Source: Bilabrum cf. latius
Taxonomy: Eukaryota; Bigyra: Bicosoecida; Bigyra; Bicosoecida
DNA length: 64,000 bases
Direction of reading: 5' to 3'
NCBI GenBank assembly: GCA_965178125.1
Contig: OZ237753.1
Span: forward strand, 620,001 to 684,000
The translations under genes and the position numbers were made by a program. The notes beneath the pieces were generated by a model, which made no database searches, was not told where the DNA came from, and was given only the letters and a program-made list of their open reading frames with translations. Below are positions 1-11,560 of the stretch, one piece after another; positions within the stretch are counted from its first letter, which is position 1; each line of letters opens with the position of its first letter.

Positions 1-55
1 GTCGCCAAGATGGCCGCCACAAAAGCCACTCGTGCCAAACAGAATTACGGACCAA

Positions 56-1610
56 ATGGCAGCCGTGTTCGTGCCACTGCTTGACAATGAAACTCGTGCC
101 CCGGATGCCATTGCAGGCAAGACTGTCTCGTCTGTGGGCGGTACCAAAGGCTCTGGAGCGCCTCTTGTGCTCGTGACGGGCGCGACGGGCTTTCTCGGTA
201 GCTGGATCGTGCAAACGCTGCTGCATTCGGGATACTGTGTTCGAGGCACGGCCCGTTCGCTAAAAGATGAGAAGGTTGGATTTCTACGCGCACTTCCCTT
301 TGCGTCGGAACGGCTGGAACTCGTGACCGCAGATCTGCTTGACGGCGCATCTGTCTGGGACCTGATCGTTCGCGGCGCGGACTTCGTTCTTCACGTCGCC
401 AGCCCATTCTTCCTCGGCGATGACGAAGACAAGTGAGCAAATGCTTTGAATTCTGAAGCAATCTACGAGTTTGTGGAGCCGAGGGACATCGTACCAGGCA
501 AAAAGCACGACACTTGCACTTGCTCGAGAATCGACGTTGTGCCGGTCGTAACCAACAAAATGAATTCTCCGCGAGGTTGCGACCGCGGGAGTATCGCCGA
601 GATCCCGCACCGGTTTCAGCTTCTTTCCATTGGCGTGCACGCGTGCAAAAAAAAATCAAACGCAAACGAAACGCTAACTTGTAGCTAGTATCTGCCCTTC
701 TCGCAGGTTGATCAAGCCAGCAGTGAACGGCACGAGGTCCGTGCTGCTCGCCGCCAGGAAGGCACGCTCGGTCAAGCGGGTGGTGCTGACTGCGTCCACG
801 GCAACGGTCATGTACGGGCACGGCGACCTCAACGCCAAGCGGTGGGGCCCGGGAGACTTCTCTGACCCCGACGGTCCGGACATCGACGTGTACGCGAAAT
901 CCAAAACGCTGGCCGAGCGAGAGGCCTGGGCCATTGCTCGGGGGGACCAAGGCGAGCACGCCGCGCTGGGCGGGCCTGCCCCCTACACACTCACGACCAT
1001 GCACCCCGGCTTCATCACGGGCCCCGTCCTCGCCAAGCAGGGCACGTTCCAGTCCATGCAGGTGATGCAGCGCATCATGAGCGGCGCGTCGCTGATCCAC
1101 GCGGGCTTCAACTCGATCGATGTGCGGGACGCGGCACTGGCTCACGTGCTCGCTCTTACGGCACCAAAGGCGCCGGGAAAGCGCCTGATCCTCTCCCACA
1201 GCGCCGTGCCCATCGCCGCCATCCAGGACAGGCTGTCTAGGCGATTCAACCCGTTCGGATTCAACGTGTCCACGAGCCAGATCTCCACCTGGGTGCTCGT
1301 GCTCGCCTCGTGCGTCTCGAGGGAGGCGGCTCGGGCGGCGGCCAGGGCAGGTAAGTACCCGCAGCTGGACGCGAGCGAGACCCTGGATATTCTCGGCATG
1401 CGGTTCAGCGACCAGTTGAGCTCCTACGAGGACATGGCCCTGGCTGCCATCGCGCACGGGTACATCGACGATCCGTCCGAGGGCGGGGCGCTGTCCGGGC
1501 CGGTGGCTGGGCTGGCCGTGCCGTTCGTGCCTCCGTTGGCGCGCGGGCGGCTGCCGACAGAGGCTGCGGCGGGCGGGGCTGCGTCTCAATCCGCGGCGCA
1601 CTCCATTTGA
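56..1610 (+). CDS. Dihydroflavonol-4-reductase-like extended SDR (two exons)
   Basis: NAD(P)-dependent epimerase/reductase of the DFR/cinnamoyl-CoA reductase type, predicted to reduce a carbonyl substrate in the cytosol; substrate unknown. Exons 56-432 and 707-1610 flank an intron (gtgagc...ctcgcag). Reading through the intron meets TGA at once, whereas splicing restores DK-LIKPAVNGT, the family's usual sequence here. The product is 426 residues. Rossmann motif TGATGFLG lies at about 41-48; the catalytic YAKSK pair is Y188/K192. The family is usually 330-350 residues; the extra is an N-terminal extension of about 37 residues and a tail. It stops at TGA and contains no in-frame TAG. The frame is open to the window edge upstream, so a 5' exon could be missing; ATG at 56 is the first in frame. 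Confidence 0.85.
433..706 (+). other. Intron of the DFR-like gene
   Basis: 274-bp intron with donor gtgagc and acceptor ctcgcag. A CTAAC that could serve as branch point lies about 30 bases before the acceptor. It represents the local splice signature: GTGAGN donor and CGCAG acceptor. Confidence 0.85.
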
Positions 1611-1703
1611 TCCCAGGTGGCTGTGGATCTATCGCGGGCCAAGTCTCGTACGGCTCCGCCTTGCTTGCGTCCATACAATGATGCAGCCCAATACATCCCC
1701 AGC

Positions 1704-2054
1704 TACTAGCTTGCAGGTGCCTCACGTGTCCCCAGTCGCATCTACTAGCTTGCAGATGCCTCACGTGTCCCCAGTCGCATCTACTAGCTTGCAGGTGCCT
1801 CACGTGTCCCCAGTCGCATCTACTAGCTTGCAGGTGCCTCACGTATCCCCAGTCGCATCTACTAGCTTGCAGATGCCTCACGTGTCTCCAGTCGCATCTA
1901 CTAGCTTGCAGATGCCTCACGTGTCCCCAGTCGCATCTACTAGCTTGCAGGTGCCTCACGTATCCCCAGTCGCATCTACTAGCTTGCAGATGCCTCACGT
2001 GTCCCCAGTCGCATCTACTAGCTTGCAGGTGCCTCACGTGTCCCCAGTCGCATC
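1704..2054. repeat. 39-bp minisatellite, nine units, at the 3' end of the LRR/ankyrin gene
   Basis: Nine tandem 39-bp units differing by scattered C/T or G/A changes. The minus-strand gene ending at 2034 has its TGA inside the first unit it meets. Because 39 is divisible by three, every further unit carries the same TGA in the same frame. The array looks like amplification of the last codons, stop and start of the 3' UTR. The plus strand is also open here, but this is a consequence of the repeat. Confidence 0.95.
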
Positions 2055-4250
2055 TTTGATGGCATCTTCCAGCAGCCGCACGCACTCTGCATGCTCTCCT
2101 GCCCGCGCGGCCTCCAGTGCCACGGACATCCAGCCCGCGCCCGCCTCCGGCGAAACAGCTCCCGTGCCGCTGCTCGCCCCGGCACCACCACTTCTTCTTC
2201 TTGTCACCGCGTGCGTCACTAGCCTGCCCAGCCTCAGTCGCTTGGCCAGCTCCAGCGGCCTGCCCTCCCTCGCCGCCTGCACCGCGATGGCTGCGTCTCC
2301 GTGACTCCTCCACGCGTGCCTCCACCCCGCGACGGCGGCCTTCCTGACCCGCCCCCTGGCGTCCTGCAGGCGACCCCACCTCTTCGACAGCTTTTCCCAC
2401 CCTGCAACCTCGTTCTACCGCGTAGTTCGGACCAACGTTTCGATCCCCGCGTGCAGCAAGTGGGCGCTGGCGTCCTTCCAGGGATAGGACGATGGCAGCC
2501 GGCTCATCCCGGATGGCAGCGCGTGCTGGGTGCCGGGCATGTAGAGGTCGCCGTCGTCGTCTGCTTCTCGACTGCAAAACACGTGCTTGTCCGGCTCGGC
2601 GCATTCGCACAGGCTGTCCACTAGGATGCACATGCCCTCGAGCAAATCCTCGGACGCGGAAGGACCTCCAAAAAGGCCACCGGCGACGCCCTTGGAACCC
2701 GTGGCGGCTCGTAGTAGTGGCGGTGGACTCGAAAGCACACCCGGGTGAGCACAGGCCGTAGTGGCACCGGCACGGGCACCCGCAACGAGCGCTGCCACCG
2801 CTGCTGCGGACCGCTCGATCTCAGTGAGTAACAGATGTTTGTCTTCTCCTCCCCTTCCTCCATGCACCGTGACATACTGAGCCCACCGCAGCCGGCAAGC
2901 GCACGTCCCTAGGACCCTCCAGTCCAGGCTCGCACCCTCCTCCTCCTCCTCCTCCTCCTCCTCCTCCTCCTCCTCCTCCTCCTCCTCCTCCTCCTCCTCC
3001 TCCTCCTCCTCCTCCTTATTCTCCTCCTTATTCTCGGCAAGCAGGGTCCTCAGCTCCTCGATGCGATCAAATTCCTCGATCCGGGCATACATGCTCTTTG
3101 CCGCACCGGATGTGCCGCCGCTGCTGCCCTCAAGGACCGGCGGTGCCTCTGAGGCCGCACCACGGCCGCGGCCCAACCGACTGGACTCACCCGCGCTCGC
3201 GGGACCTTCACCGCCGTCGCGAAGCCGCACGCGCAGGGCCATGTGGTCGGCAAACACCCAGTCGGACAGGCACAGATTAAACGTGTACACGTTCTTGTTC
3301 AAGTCTAGCGCCGATTGCCCCCCGCTTCCGCCCACGTCCCATTCGTAGACCCCACCACACGTCAGGAACGGGTGGCCGATTTCGCTGATCACCCGAAGGG
3401 CGGGCCCAACAACCCTGCTGTCCTCCACATCCTCTCCAAGAAGCAAAATGTGCTTGAGAGACTTGCACCGAGACGCGGCCCGAACCACTGCCGCGACCGA
3501 GGCTTGGAACGCATCGCTGACTGCCGCAGCCTCTGGCAGGATCGACAGCGCCTAGAGGCAGCAGTTCCCCTCCAGTCCGAATTCCAGAGCATCAACGATG
3601 CGATCACGGTCCCCCGTAGATGTGCTCTCCATGGCTAGCTGGAACGGGTCGCGAAACAGATCCAGCACCCTGAACGTGTCGTTGCCGCGCAGCGCTCGCA
3701 GGAGCTCGACTGCTTCCGGCACACCGATGTGGCAATCTGTTGCTTGCAACTCACACAGCCGGCTCCCAGCGCCCACGATGCGCCGCCAGTCAGAGAGCTG
3801 GCCTGTTTCGGTGAGCGAGAACGCGATGCTTCGCAGGCAACTCGTCGAGTCCTCCAGCACGGCAGCGAGTTCACGCAAAAGGCTTTTATCTCCGTGCATC
3901 GTATGCAGGCACTCGATCGTTTGCTCTGTATTTTCGACGATTTGTTGCAGTATCTCCTCGGAGTGGGGCATGCGCGCTCCTGGACCAAAGCGCAGCGTTC
4001 GGATCCTGCTGGCTTCGCGGACTACCACAAGCGGGGCGTCTGCAACGAACTCGTTCTGGGCATACAATACGTCAAGCACTTCCAAAGCAGTGCATTTCTC
4101 CACGATACGCTGCAGGCAGTCAGACACAGCCTCCTTGGGAACGTCGGAAGGAATATTCCGCAGGCCAAGGCATTGTACAACGCCCCCTCGGCAGCACGCT
4201 TCCAACTCGGATTCCCAACCAGACCACGATAGCTACTGACTCAACAACAT
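2034..4250 (-). CDS. Leucine-rich / poly-Glu / ankyrin-tail protein
   Basis: One 738-residue frame from ATG at 4250 to TGA at 2036, interrupted only by TAGs at 4235, 3554 and 2417 (first bases on the minus strand). Read as Gln these join smoothly. The N-terminal half is rich in leucine-spaced helices typical of ribonuclease-inhibitor-like LRRs (such as ALEVLDVLYAQ and SLKHILLL). A run of about 26 Glu lies near residues 412-437. The last 80 residues carry the ELAKRLRLGRL motif and an ankyrin-like helix (EHAECVRLLEDA); this tail also ends three ankyrin loci near 39, 41 and 45 kb. It is probably a protein-interaction scaffold, and no enzyme motif is seen. The start is uncertain because the frame stays open a little upstream. 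Confidence 0.7.
2938..3015. repeat. Coding (TCC)n / poly-Glu microsatellite
   Basis: About 26 uninterrupted TCC triplets, read as GAG (Glu) on the minus strand inside the LRR/ankyrin gene. Triplet expansion keeps the frame. Confidence 0.95.
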
Positions 4251-4388
4251 GCACCGTTTCGTAACCTGAGCACTTCGCAAAAAGAGCAAAATGTGGGAGA
4301 CTCCGAGTCCCGGGCCAGCGGCGCCGCACCATCAGGAACCAGCAACATCGCCCCCCCCAAAAAAAAATATCCCGCTCGAAGCCCGAAT

Positions 4389-6989
4389 TTACTGCACGGT
4401 CCAGCCCGTCGTCCCCGGCCCGCCGCTGCAGTGCTGCAGCGTCACCGGCGCGCCCGTCCCGCTCGCGGCGTCCACCGCCGACTCGTCGTACCCCAGGCAC
4501 ATCCCCGGGCACTCGGTCATCTGCAGCTGCTTGGCGCCCGCGTCGTACTTGAAGTGGTCCGCCGTGTGGATCCTCGAGTCGTCGCCCTGGCAGGCGTACA
4601 GGTGGATGGGCTGCCCCGCGTCGCAGATGACGTTCTCCAGGTTGAGGCACAGCCCGTCCGAGGAGCTCTTCACCTGCCCGTGGCCCAGCTTGTCGGTGCC
4701 AATCACCCACGCGTCGCTGGGGGCGTAGCACGACGAGGAGGGCGCGGCGCTCACCATGGCGTTGCCCACCGCCTCGAGGCACACGGCACCGGCACCCCCT
4801 CCCCCAGAGCCGTCCCTCGTGATCTTCTGCGAGCCCGCGGGCATGGGAGGCGGCCACAGGCCGTGGGGGTCCCTGCACTCGTCTGCGCCCTTGCACGACA
4901 TAAAGTTCCTCAGGCGGCCCGCGAGCGCCTCCATCCTGTCCTTGTCTGTGGATCCCGCCACGTTCTGCGTGTTCCAGGGGTCCTTGTCCAGGTCATAGTA
5001 CTCCACGAAGGACTCGTCGTCGTTGTACTGGCAGTAGATGTAGTTGCCGGGAATCGCGTGCGTTCTCGAGTCGCCCGGCGGGGTCATGGAGCGCACGCAG
5101 GCGTACGTGTTGTTGCTGGCGTCGCAGGGGCACTTGCCCCTCTCCCCGCCGCACATGGTCACACCGGGGATGCTCGTCGGGTAGTCGTCGTCGCTAGCAC
5201 CCCCCACGACGATCTGCTGCCAGGCATCGAGCAGCCCCAGGTCCAGCAGCACCTCGTCCAGCTCGTCCATCCCCTCGGAGTGGCCGTCGACCCCGCCCCC
5301 GAAGGCCTCCAGCGCGCCGCCGCCGTACTCCCTGGCCTGCTCTAGCACGCTGGCCTCGTCGTTGCGGCGGTCCAGCCGCAGCTGCAGCGCCATGGCGATC
5401 CGCTCCGCCTGGTCCCCCTCGGTGTCCAGGTGCACGGCGGCGCGGAGCAGGGGCTCGTAGGTGGCGGGGTCGAAGCGGTCCTTCAGCGCCGAGGCGGTGC
5501 CGTTGCCGCTGCCATTCTCCAGAGCGGGGAACTCCCGGGCCCACCGCCTGGCCGCGGCGATGGCCCGGCCCAGCCGGCGCTGCTCCGGAGTGGCGGCGGC
5601 GTCCGCGGGCGGCACGATGGTGGGTCCGCCGTACTCGACTAGCACGTCCGTCCTATAGGCCCAGTCCTGCTCGTTGCCTTGGACGAGGGGAAGCCAGGAC
5701 ATGCCGTCCACCAGCTTGGTGGGGTTGGGGTCCACCCCAAACATGTCCAGGATGGTCGGTGCGAAGTCGATCGAGGAGATGATCTCGTCGCGCTCCTGCC
5801 CCGCGGCGATCCCCGGGCCCCGCACCCAGGTGGGAATCCGCACGTCCGTCTCGTAGGCTTGCCTCTTGTCGAAGGCCTCGCCGAACTCGCCCAGGTGCTG
5901 CCCGTGGTCCGACCCGAAGATCACGTACGTGTCGTTGAGGATCCCCTCGGTCTCGAGCGTGGCGATCACCTCTTGCACCAGGTCGTCCACGCTCTGCAGC
6001 GCCCTCCAGCGGTCGGCGAAGGTTCCGTCCGACACGTAGCTCGCGTAGTGTTCCCCCATGGGAGGGATCTGCCGCATCATCCAGTGCTTGTCCGGGGAGG
6101 GGGCCTTGTTCCACGAGGGCACCCGGGGGGCCGTCACGTTGGGGAACTTGTCGCAGTACTGCGGGGCGCAGACGTTGGGAACGTGGGGCGCGGGGGTGGC
6201 GGCCATGGCCAGAAAGGGGATGCCCTCCCTGGCTGCCTTGGCCGAAGCGCGGATGAACTCGACCGTCTGGTTCTTGACGAGGTCCGTGAAGTAGTCCTTG
6301 TGGTAGTCGGAGCCGTGCGAGACCTTCTGCCCGTTCACGCACTGCTCGTAGTTGTAATAACGACTATTTCCGACCAATCCGTAGAATTTTTTCCAACCCG
6401 GCGGCTTATACGCGCACCCGCCGACGGTAGCGAATCCAAAAGTGTTCAAATATTTGCCGCTATATCCTGCATTAAACCCCCCCGGCAGCTGCCTGCTCGC
6501 CATGGACGCCATGTTGTCCTTCTCGGCGCCCTTCTGGAACGCCGTGCCCCCGCACGAGTTGTCGATGACCCCGTTGTTGGTCATCGTGCGGCCAGTCTGG
6601 ATCGCGGCCCTTGATGGGCAGCAGATCGGGACGTGAATGAAGGAGTTGTTGAACCGGGCCCCCTTGGAGATCAGGTTCGCGTGGGCCTTGGGCATGACCA
6701 CCTCGGTCCCCGCCCCCAGAACTTCATCCCTGCGATGCAATGGCTCCAAACGTATTGGATCGCGTGCATCTTGCGGCTCTGCTACTAATTTAATATCATT
6801 GATGGTTGCAGATCAAGGAAACCAAACATGATTGACCGCTCTGTCGCACAGTTGCAGTACGAATGAATGGCAGACCCGGGACTACTAACGATCTCACATG
6901 TCATCTGTCAGGATAAATACGACATTGGAAGCTGCAGCTGACAGAATGAGTAATAGTCCAGCTGCCACAGAAGCCAATCTGCCGCGCAT
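4389..6989 (-). CDS. N-acetylglucosamine-6-sulfatase-like secreted sulfatase with C-terminal lectin domain
   Basis: Formylglycine sulfatase, most like GNS/heparan-sulfate 6-sulfatases, probably hydrolysing sulfate esters on polysaccharides outside the cell or in lysosomes. Exon 1 6989-6898 and exon 2 6729-4389 flank a 168-bp intron (gtgaga...atcgcag); splicing creates LTDDMDEVLG. The product is 810 residues: a signal peptide of about 20, the metal-binding TDD at 28-30, the sulfatase signature CCPSR at 67-71 with C67 the residue converted to formylglycine, then SDHGQHLGE. The last roughly 125 residues look like a ricin-type beta-trefoil (CLNLENV and similar motifs). It stops at TAA. It contains no in-frame TAG in 810 codons, unlike most neighbours. 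A truncated inverted copy of its 5' end lies near 17.6-18.2 kb. Confidence 0.88.
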
Positions 6990-7128
6990 AACACGCGTCA
7001 CGATGTTTCTACCCTCGACGCGTCGTCGCGCGGGGTGCTTTCGAAAATCGGATCGCCCTACAAAGCGCACCTTATCACCAGGGACCTGTCAGCCGACGAA
7101 AGGACGGAATGCTTTCGGGCCAGGAGCC

Positions 7129-7869
7129 ATGGTGACTACAGCGGCAATGCAGGAGTACGGTCATCAAGGAAGACGAATCCTGCGCATTCGAGCTGGACAA
7201 TATCCACAACAGGGAACGCCCAACCTCCAGGTAATGGGCACCGCGGTAGAGCAGATGGAGCGAGCTGAGCATGAGCGTCACGCCGAAACGAAGCCGTGGA
7301 CACCTGATGCCGGGGATCAGAATAGAGGGAGGTCGCCCGCCTCTCTTCGGAAGGCATGGGCGAAGACAGCTCTCGCCCTGGATCCCTGGGACGAGAAGCT
7401 GGAGCACACCAACAGGGCCAAACCAATCGTCGAAGGCGCGCTCATTCGGATAGAGCGCACGATTGCACGGTCCTCGGAACGTACAGCTGTCAAGGTGCTG
7501 GCTAACCGAGTGGTGCAGGTGCTCCGAAACCAGCTGCGCCAGCAGGAGCAGCTGACATGCAGGCAGTGGATGCGTGGTGATGCGGCGGCTGCCTTAGCCG
7601 CCACGGCCACGCAGGAGCTGATAGCGGCAACCAATGCAAACGCCCGACTACAGCGACGGGTTTTCAAGCCCCACGGCCTGCTAAAGGATATAGAGAGGCA
7701 ATGGGCCAAAGGCATGAGCGCGTGCATGCTCGCCTCTCTGAAGGATCGTGAGACGCAGAGACGGTCGTGGAGGAGGAAATGGTGGGTCTCGACCGGGGAC
7801 CCTGATGTGGGACTGGACCGCGCCTTGTGCCGGGCACACGCTCCGCACCTGTATGCTTTCTCCTTGTGA
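7129..7869 (+). CDS. Hypothetical basic helical protein, divergent from the sulfatase
   Basis: 246-residue frame from ATG 7129 to TGA 7869 with amphipathic Arg/Gln/Ala-rich segments (for example QVLRNQLRQQEQLTC and KPHGLLKDIERQWAKG). Composition looks coding, but no family is recognised. The frame is open further upstream across the sulfatase exon 1, which I take to be chance. If real, it shares a 139-bp divergent promoter with the sulfatase. An antisense frame over the same stretch is Cys/Ser-rich and less convincing. Confidence 0.4.
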   Translation: MVTTAAMQEYGHQGRRILRIRAGQYPQQGTPNLQVMGTAVEQMERAEHERHAETKPWTPDAGDQNRGRSPASLRKAWAKTALALDPWDEKLEHTNRAKPIVEGALIRIERTIARSSERTAVKVLANRVVQVLRNQLRQQEQLTCRQWMRGDAAAALAATATQELIAATNANARLQRRVFKPHGLLKDIERQWAKGMSACMLASLKDRETQRRSWRRKWWVSTGDPDVGLDRALCRAHAPHLYAFSL

Positions 7870-8266
7870 AGGCAACAGGCTGGGGGCCTGTGGGGGACCA
7901 CACTGATGGCGAAGAATGGGAACTCGGCGGCATAGGCTGAGAACGGGGGGCCTTTGGCCTGAAAGGGTCGGAGGTCTTGTAGTCCTTTGTTTTAGGGCTC
8001 CTCTGGATCTAGGTGATCACCCAAACCCCCTCGGGGCGACGGTGCATCTGGGTGCTTACGGAATCTTTACCCAACAATGTATTTCTGTATTTCGACAAGC
8101 GAGGCGCGCACATCCGGAGAGTATCTTGTGATCCAAATGGGTCTGATGAAGAAACCATGTACGAAAGCACCGTGATACAAAAGCCAGACATCATTGACAG
8201 CTAGACACAGACACATGGCTGGAATCTCACGTCCACGAGGGCAAACACTCTGCCTCGCGCACGGCC
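7870..8266. other. Intergenic, nothing recognised
   Basis: About 400 bp between a plus-strand ORF end and a minus-strand gene end (convergent). It contains only short frames with no motif. No repeat of other window sequence was noticed. Confidence 0.5.
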
Positions 8267-11200
8267 TCACCTGCCCCCGCTAGCAGCTTCGCCCCCCTTG
8301 CTCACCCGGTAGGTCATCTCGTGCCTCTTGCTGCCCTTGCCCTCGGTCCTCCTCCACCCCGCCGCATCGAACACGGCCCCGATCGTGCGGCGGGCACCTC
8401 CTTTTTCGCCGGCGGCACCCTCCGACGGCGGCACCCCAGCGGCCCCGAACCTCATCTCCAGCCCCTGCGCGAGTCTCCGCTGCACCTTGGCGGCCCTCTT
8501 GTCCTCCTTGAGCGAGCCCAGGTCGCCGTGGGGGGGCAGAGGGGCCCCCTCTTTGGCCACCCTCTCGTAGACCTCCTCGCAACCGGGGGCCAGCAGCTGC
8601 GCCGCGAGCTTCTTGCACACGTGCTTGCGGAACGTCTTGACGCTGTGCGTCCACTTGAGGCGCATGGCCATCCTCAAGCTGGGCAGGGCGCTGCCGCTGC
8701 AAGGGCGAGCGTACAGCAGCACATTCTCGTGCGAGATGGGCTCTTCTTCGGTAGCCTCGGCAGCCCTTCCCGTTGCTGCCCCTGGCCCTGGCCCTGGTTC
8801 TGCACCTGGTGCATTAGCGTCACCCGCCTGGCACGCGAGAGCCTTCACCACGAGCCGTGCGGCAAGCATGCCGCTGCCCACAGCCACCCTTGCGCGGGTT
8901 GCAACGTCTAACACAGCCGCGTCTCCGGCGCCCTTTAACCCGAGTGCCATCCACGTGACGATATCTGGGTCTCTGTCGGTCTAACCAGCCGATCCCCGAG
9001 CTTTCACAGCAAGGTCGATGCCCAGGGCGGCCTCCATGCCGCTTACAATCTGCGCCGCGAGTCGCGCGCCCCGACCTCCGGCGGAAGAGCCAGCCACAGA
9101 TCCCGCTGATTCAGGATCGCTGATGCTTTGAAGTCTCGCCATTGCTTCGCCGAGCTTCTCGACAGACTGCAGGTGCGGCCCCCCGAGACACAAGGCAGAG
9201 CTGACGTCGCCGACTGCCAACGCGTCCAGTATCCGCTGCAGGATGTCCTTCCGCTTCAGCTGCTTTGTGACGAGACACCGCTGCTGCTTTGGCACGCCTC
9301 CTCCGCCGGGCTTGCTAGCCCCAGACTCATTGAACATGCGCACTGCATACGCTGCTGCCTCCCGCAGCTGGCCGTGCGTGGCACTGCCCGGCTCGACGCC
9401 GCCGGCACCCACCAGCTGCACGAGGGCGTGCAAGGACGCAAACCGCCTTACGGCAAGGTTGCTGTGAACAGCAGCCTCGGGGTGAAGCAAGCCGTACAGC
9501 CCCTAGTCCTGGTCGATGGGAGTGGAGATGTGCTTCCACTCTACCGAGGTCGATGGGAGCCGCGCTGAGGATGATGATGATGAAGTCGGGACAGTCACGG
9601 CTTGCTGCAGCAGCACCCCGCGCCTGGCTGAATCCACAAGCACCGCTGTCCTTTGCTCCTCTAACGCAGAGGCGGCTGGCACTGCCTCGCCCTCGCCACT
9701 CCTCCTCTTCTTGGCGGGTGCCGGTACCGCATCCTCGTTCTCGTCTCGCGGACGCTGGGGGGCGGTGGCGCGCTTGCGGCCATGCCGAGCACGACCCCCC
9801 TCAGCGGCTGGGTCCATCGGCACCTAGCCCGCCGAGCCTAGCTGCGACCTCCCTCGACCGCCGGCTGCTGCAGCAGGTGGGGCTGCCCGAGACGCCGGCT
9901 CCTGCAGCAGGAAGGCATGGGAGCCACGGGCGACCACCACTTCGATGTCGACGACGCCATCCGTGCCGTCTGGCACGGCACGGTCTTCGATTTCCTCGCG
10001 GGGAGCTTTGCCTGCCCCACTATTGGCGTCGGGTAGTGATGAAGCTGCCGCTGCGCCGGTACTCGCGGTCGTAGCTTGTCTCCGGTGCAATCCGCGTGCC
10101 TCCCCCTCCCCCTCCTCCTCCTCCTCCTCCTCCTCCTCCTCCTCCTCTTCCTCCTCCTCGATCGCATGGCTGCGCCGCTGCAACGACCTCTTCTGCTTTT
10201 GGCCCCGCGCGAGGATACCTGCGCGGCCGTAATTGCGCTGCATGGCCTCCCTCCCGAGCCGGGTCACGTCCTTGATCGCGTCCTTGCGGATGCCGGCGCC
10301 GCCTGGCTGTGATGGCCCGGCTGCAGCTGGCCCGCCGAGGATCATGCCGTCTGCAACCACGCCGCCAGAGCTAGGAAGCCTCGTCCCATCCGCAGCATGC
10401 CCTATATTTCCCGCCGTTCCAACCCCGAGCGATTCGTTGCCAAGACGAAACTGCTCGCCCTTGCCCTCAACTGCCCGGCCTATCGACCTGATTGACGCAT
10501 TGGTTGCCGCCGCCGCGGGCCCGCCCGCTGAAGAGGACCACCCGCGGGCCGACCGGCTCCGGTGCCGGTCACTACCCTCGTCCTCCTCGTCCTCGACTTC
10601 GTCTTCATCCTCACTTCCCTCTTCGTCACCCCGTGAGAGCAGGAGGGCGGACCCGATCCCCATGTAGTCGCTGGTCGCACCCACACCAGCATCCGCTTCC
10701 GTGCTCATGGGAGCCTGCGAAGCAGATCCGCCAGCTCCACTCTGTGCACAAGCCACCTTCGTCATATGCTGGAGGCTAGCCACCTCGTCCTCGTCCTCAT
10801 CCTCGCTCCCGTCTTGATCTTCATACTCGCTCTCCTCATCTTCGTCCTCATCGACACACTCGCTCTCGTCCTCGTCACGCATGGCGACATGATGTGACTG
10901 CACGTTCCTCCTGAGAGCCTAACCCAGCGGGCTTTCTGGCTTCTTGGACCGGCTCTGGGACGAGCGTCTCCGCTTCCGACCGGATCCTAGGATGCCCCCG
11001 ACTCGGCCCAACCTCGCCCTTGTGGCCGCCCTCTTGGCTTGCAGGCGCTCCTTTGCAGAGATGTCAACGCCTGCTGCGTCTGCACCGGGGTCCCTCGTTG
11101 CCTCGCCGGCGGGCACTTCTTCGCCCGCCGCCGCCCCCGCCCATGCCGCCCCCGCCCATGCCGCCCCCGCGCTGCTGCTGCTGCCACTTGAGGCCTCGCC

Positions 11201-11560
11201 TGCTACGGCCCCGCCAGGGCTGGACATGCCCGTGCCGCTCCTTGCGGCAGGCGCACCCTTGTCAATTATCTCGACCCCGAACGGCGACGTCACCTCGTCA
11301 CCGCTGCTCGGGAGAGTGGGCGCAGGTGCCGAAGACTGCGGACCGCTTCCCACCGCACCTGCCCACCTGCCGACGTCGACAGATCCCCGTGCCGGGCCCT
11401 GCCGTGCGCGGCACCTGGCGGCGACACGTGCCTGGATTCGCCAGCTCGCTCGACGGTTGCGCTCCCCGCCACCGCCGGCCGCCGTGCGGGGTCGCGGGCC
11501 AGCGTCGCGCTCGTGCGCCCAACCTGCACACGCACGGAAAAGGGTGCAAATCTGGGGCAT
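8267..11560 (-). CDS. Large acidic/low-complexity protein, function unknown
   Basis: Continuous 1,097-residue frame from ATG 11560 to TGA 8267, with TAG codons whose lower coordinates are 10919, 9824, 9503 and 8981. In order it shows a basic Gly/Arg-rich start; KRKRRRSSQSRSKKPE-type nuclear-localisation clusters; a strongly acidic Asp/Glu/Ser region; a Glu run of about 18; a second basic cluster (AKKRRSGEGE); and a helical region with KRKDILQRILDALAVG and a Lys-rich C-terminus (SVKTFRKHVCKKLAAQLL). Charge blocks and NLS-like clusters suggest a nuclear, chromatin- or RNA-associated protein; this is inference only. Parts of the gene are duplicated in inverted orientation at 12.2-13.8 kb and 14.8-15.7 kb. 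In-frame TGA near 11625 limits the upstream extent. Confidence 0.65.
8842..10402. repeat. Inverted duplication arm A
   Basis: This stretch is repeated almost base for base in opposite orientation at 12236-13823. Arm ends are abrupt (near ggcatgctgcgg and near gcacggctcgtg). Differences are mainly the poly-Glu length and a few substitutions. Confidence 0.9.
10100..10165. repeat. Coding (TCC/TTC)n, poly-Glu
   Basis: Triplet run giving about 18 Glu in the acidic protein. The inverted copy at 12481-12550 has roughly seven more triplets, so the tract has changed length since duplication. Confidence 0.9.

Noticed and set aside
45-1601. 518-codon minus-strand ORF opposite the DFR-like gene
   Set aside because: Arg-rich shadow frame; the plus strand has catalytic motifs and a valid intron.
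1678-2304. Plus-strand protein of repeated SLQVPHVSPVAST units
   Set aside because: Produced by the 39-bp minisatellite. The conserved frame is the minus-strand gene that ends in the array.
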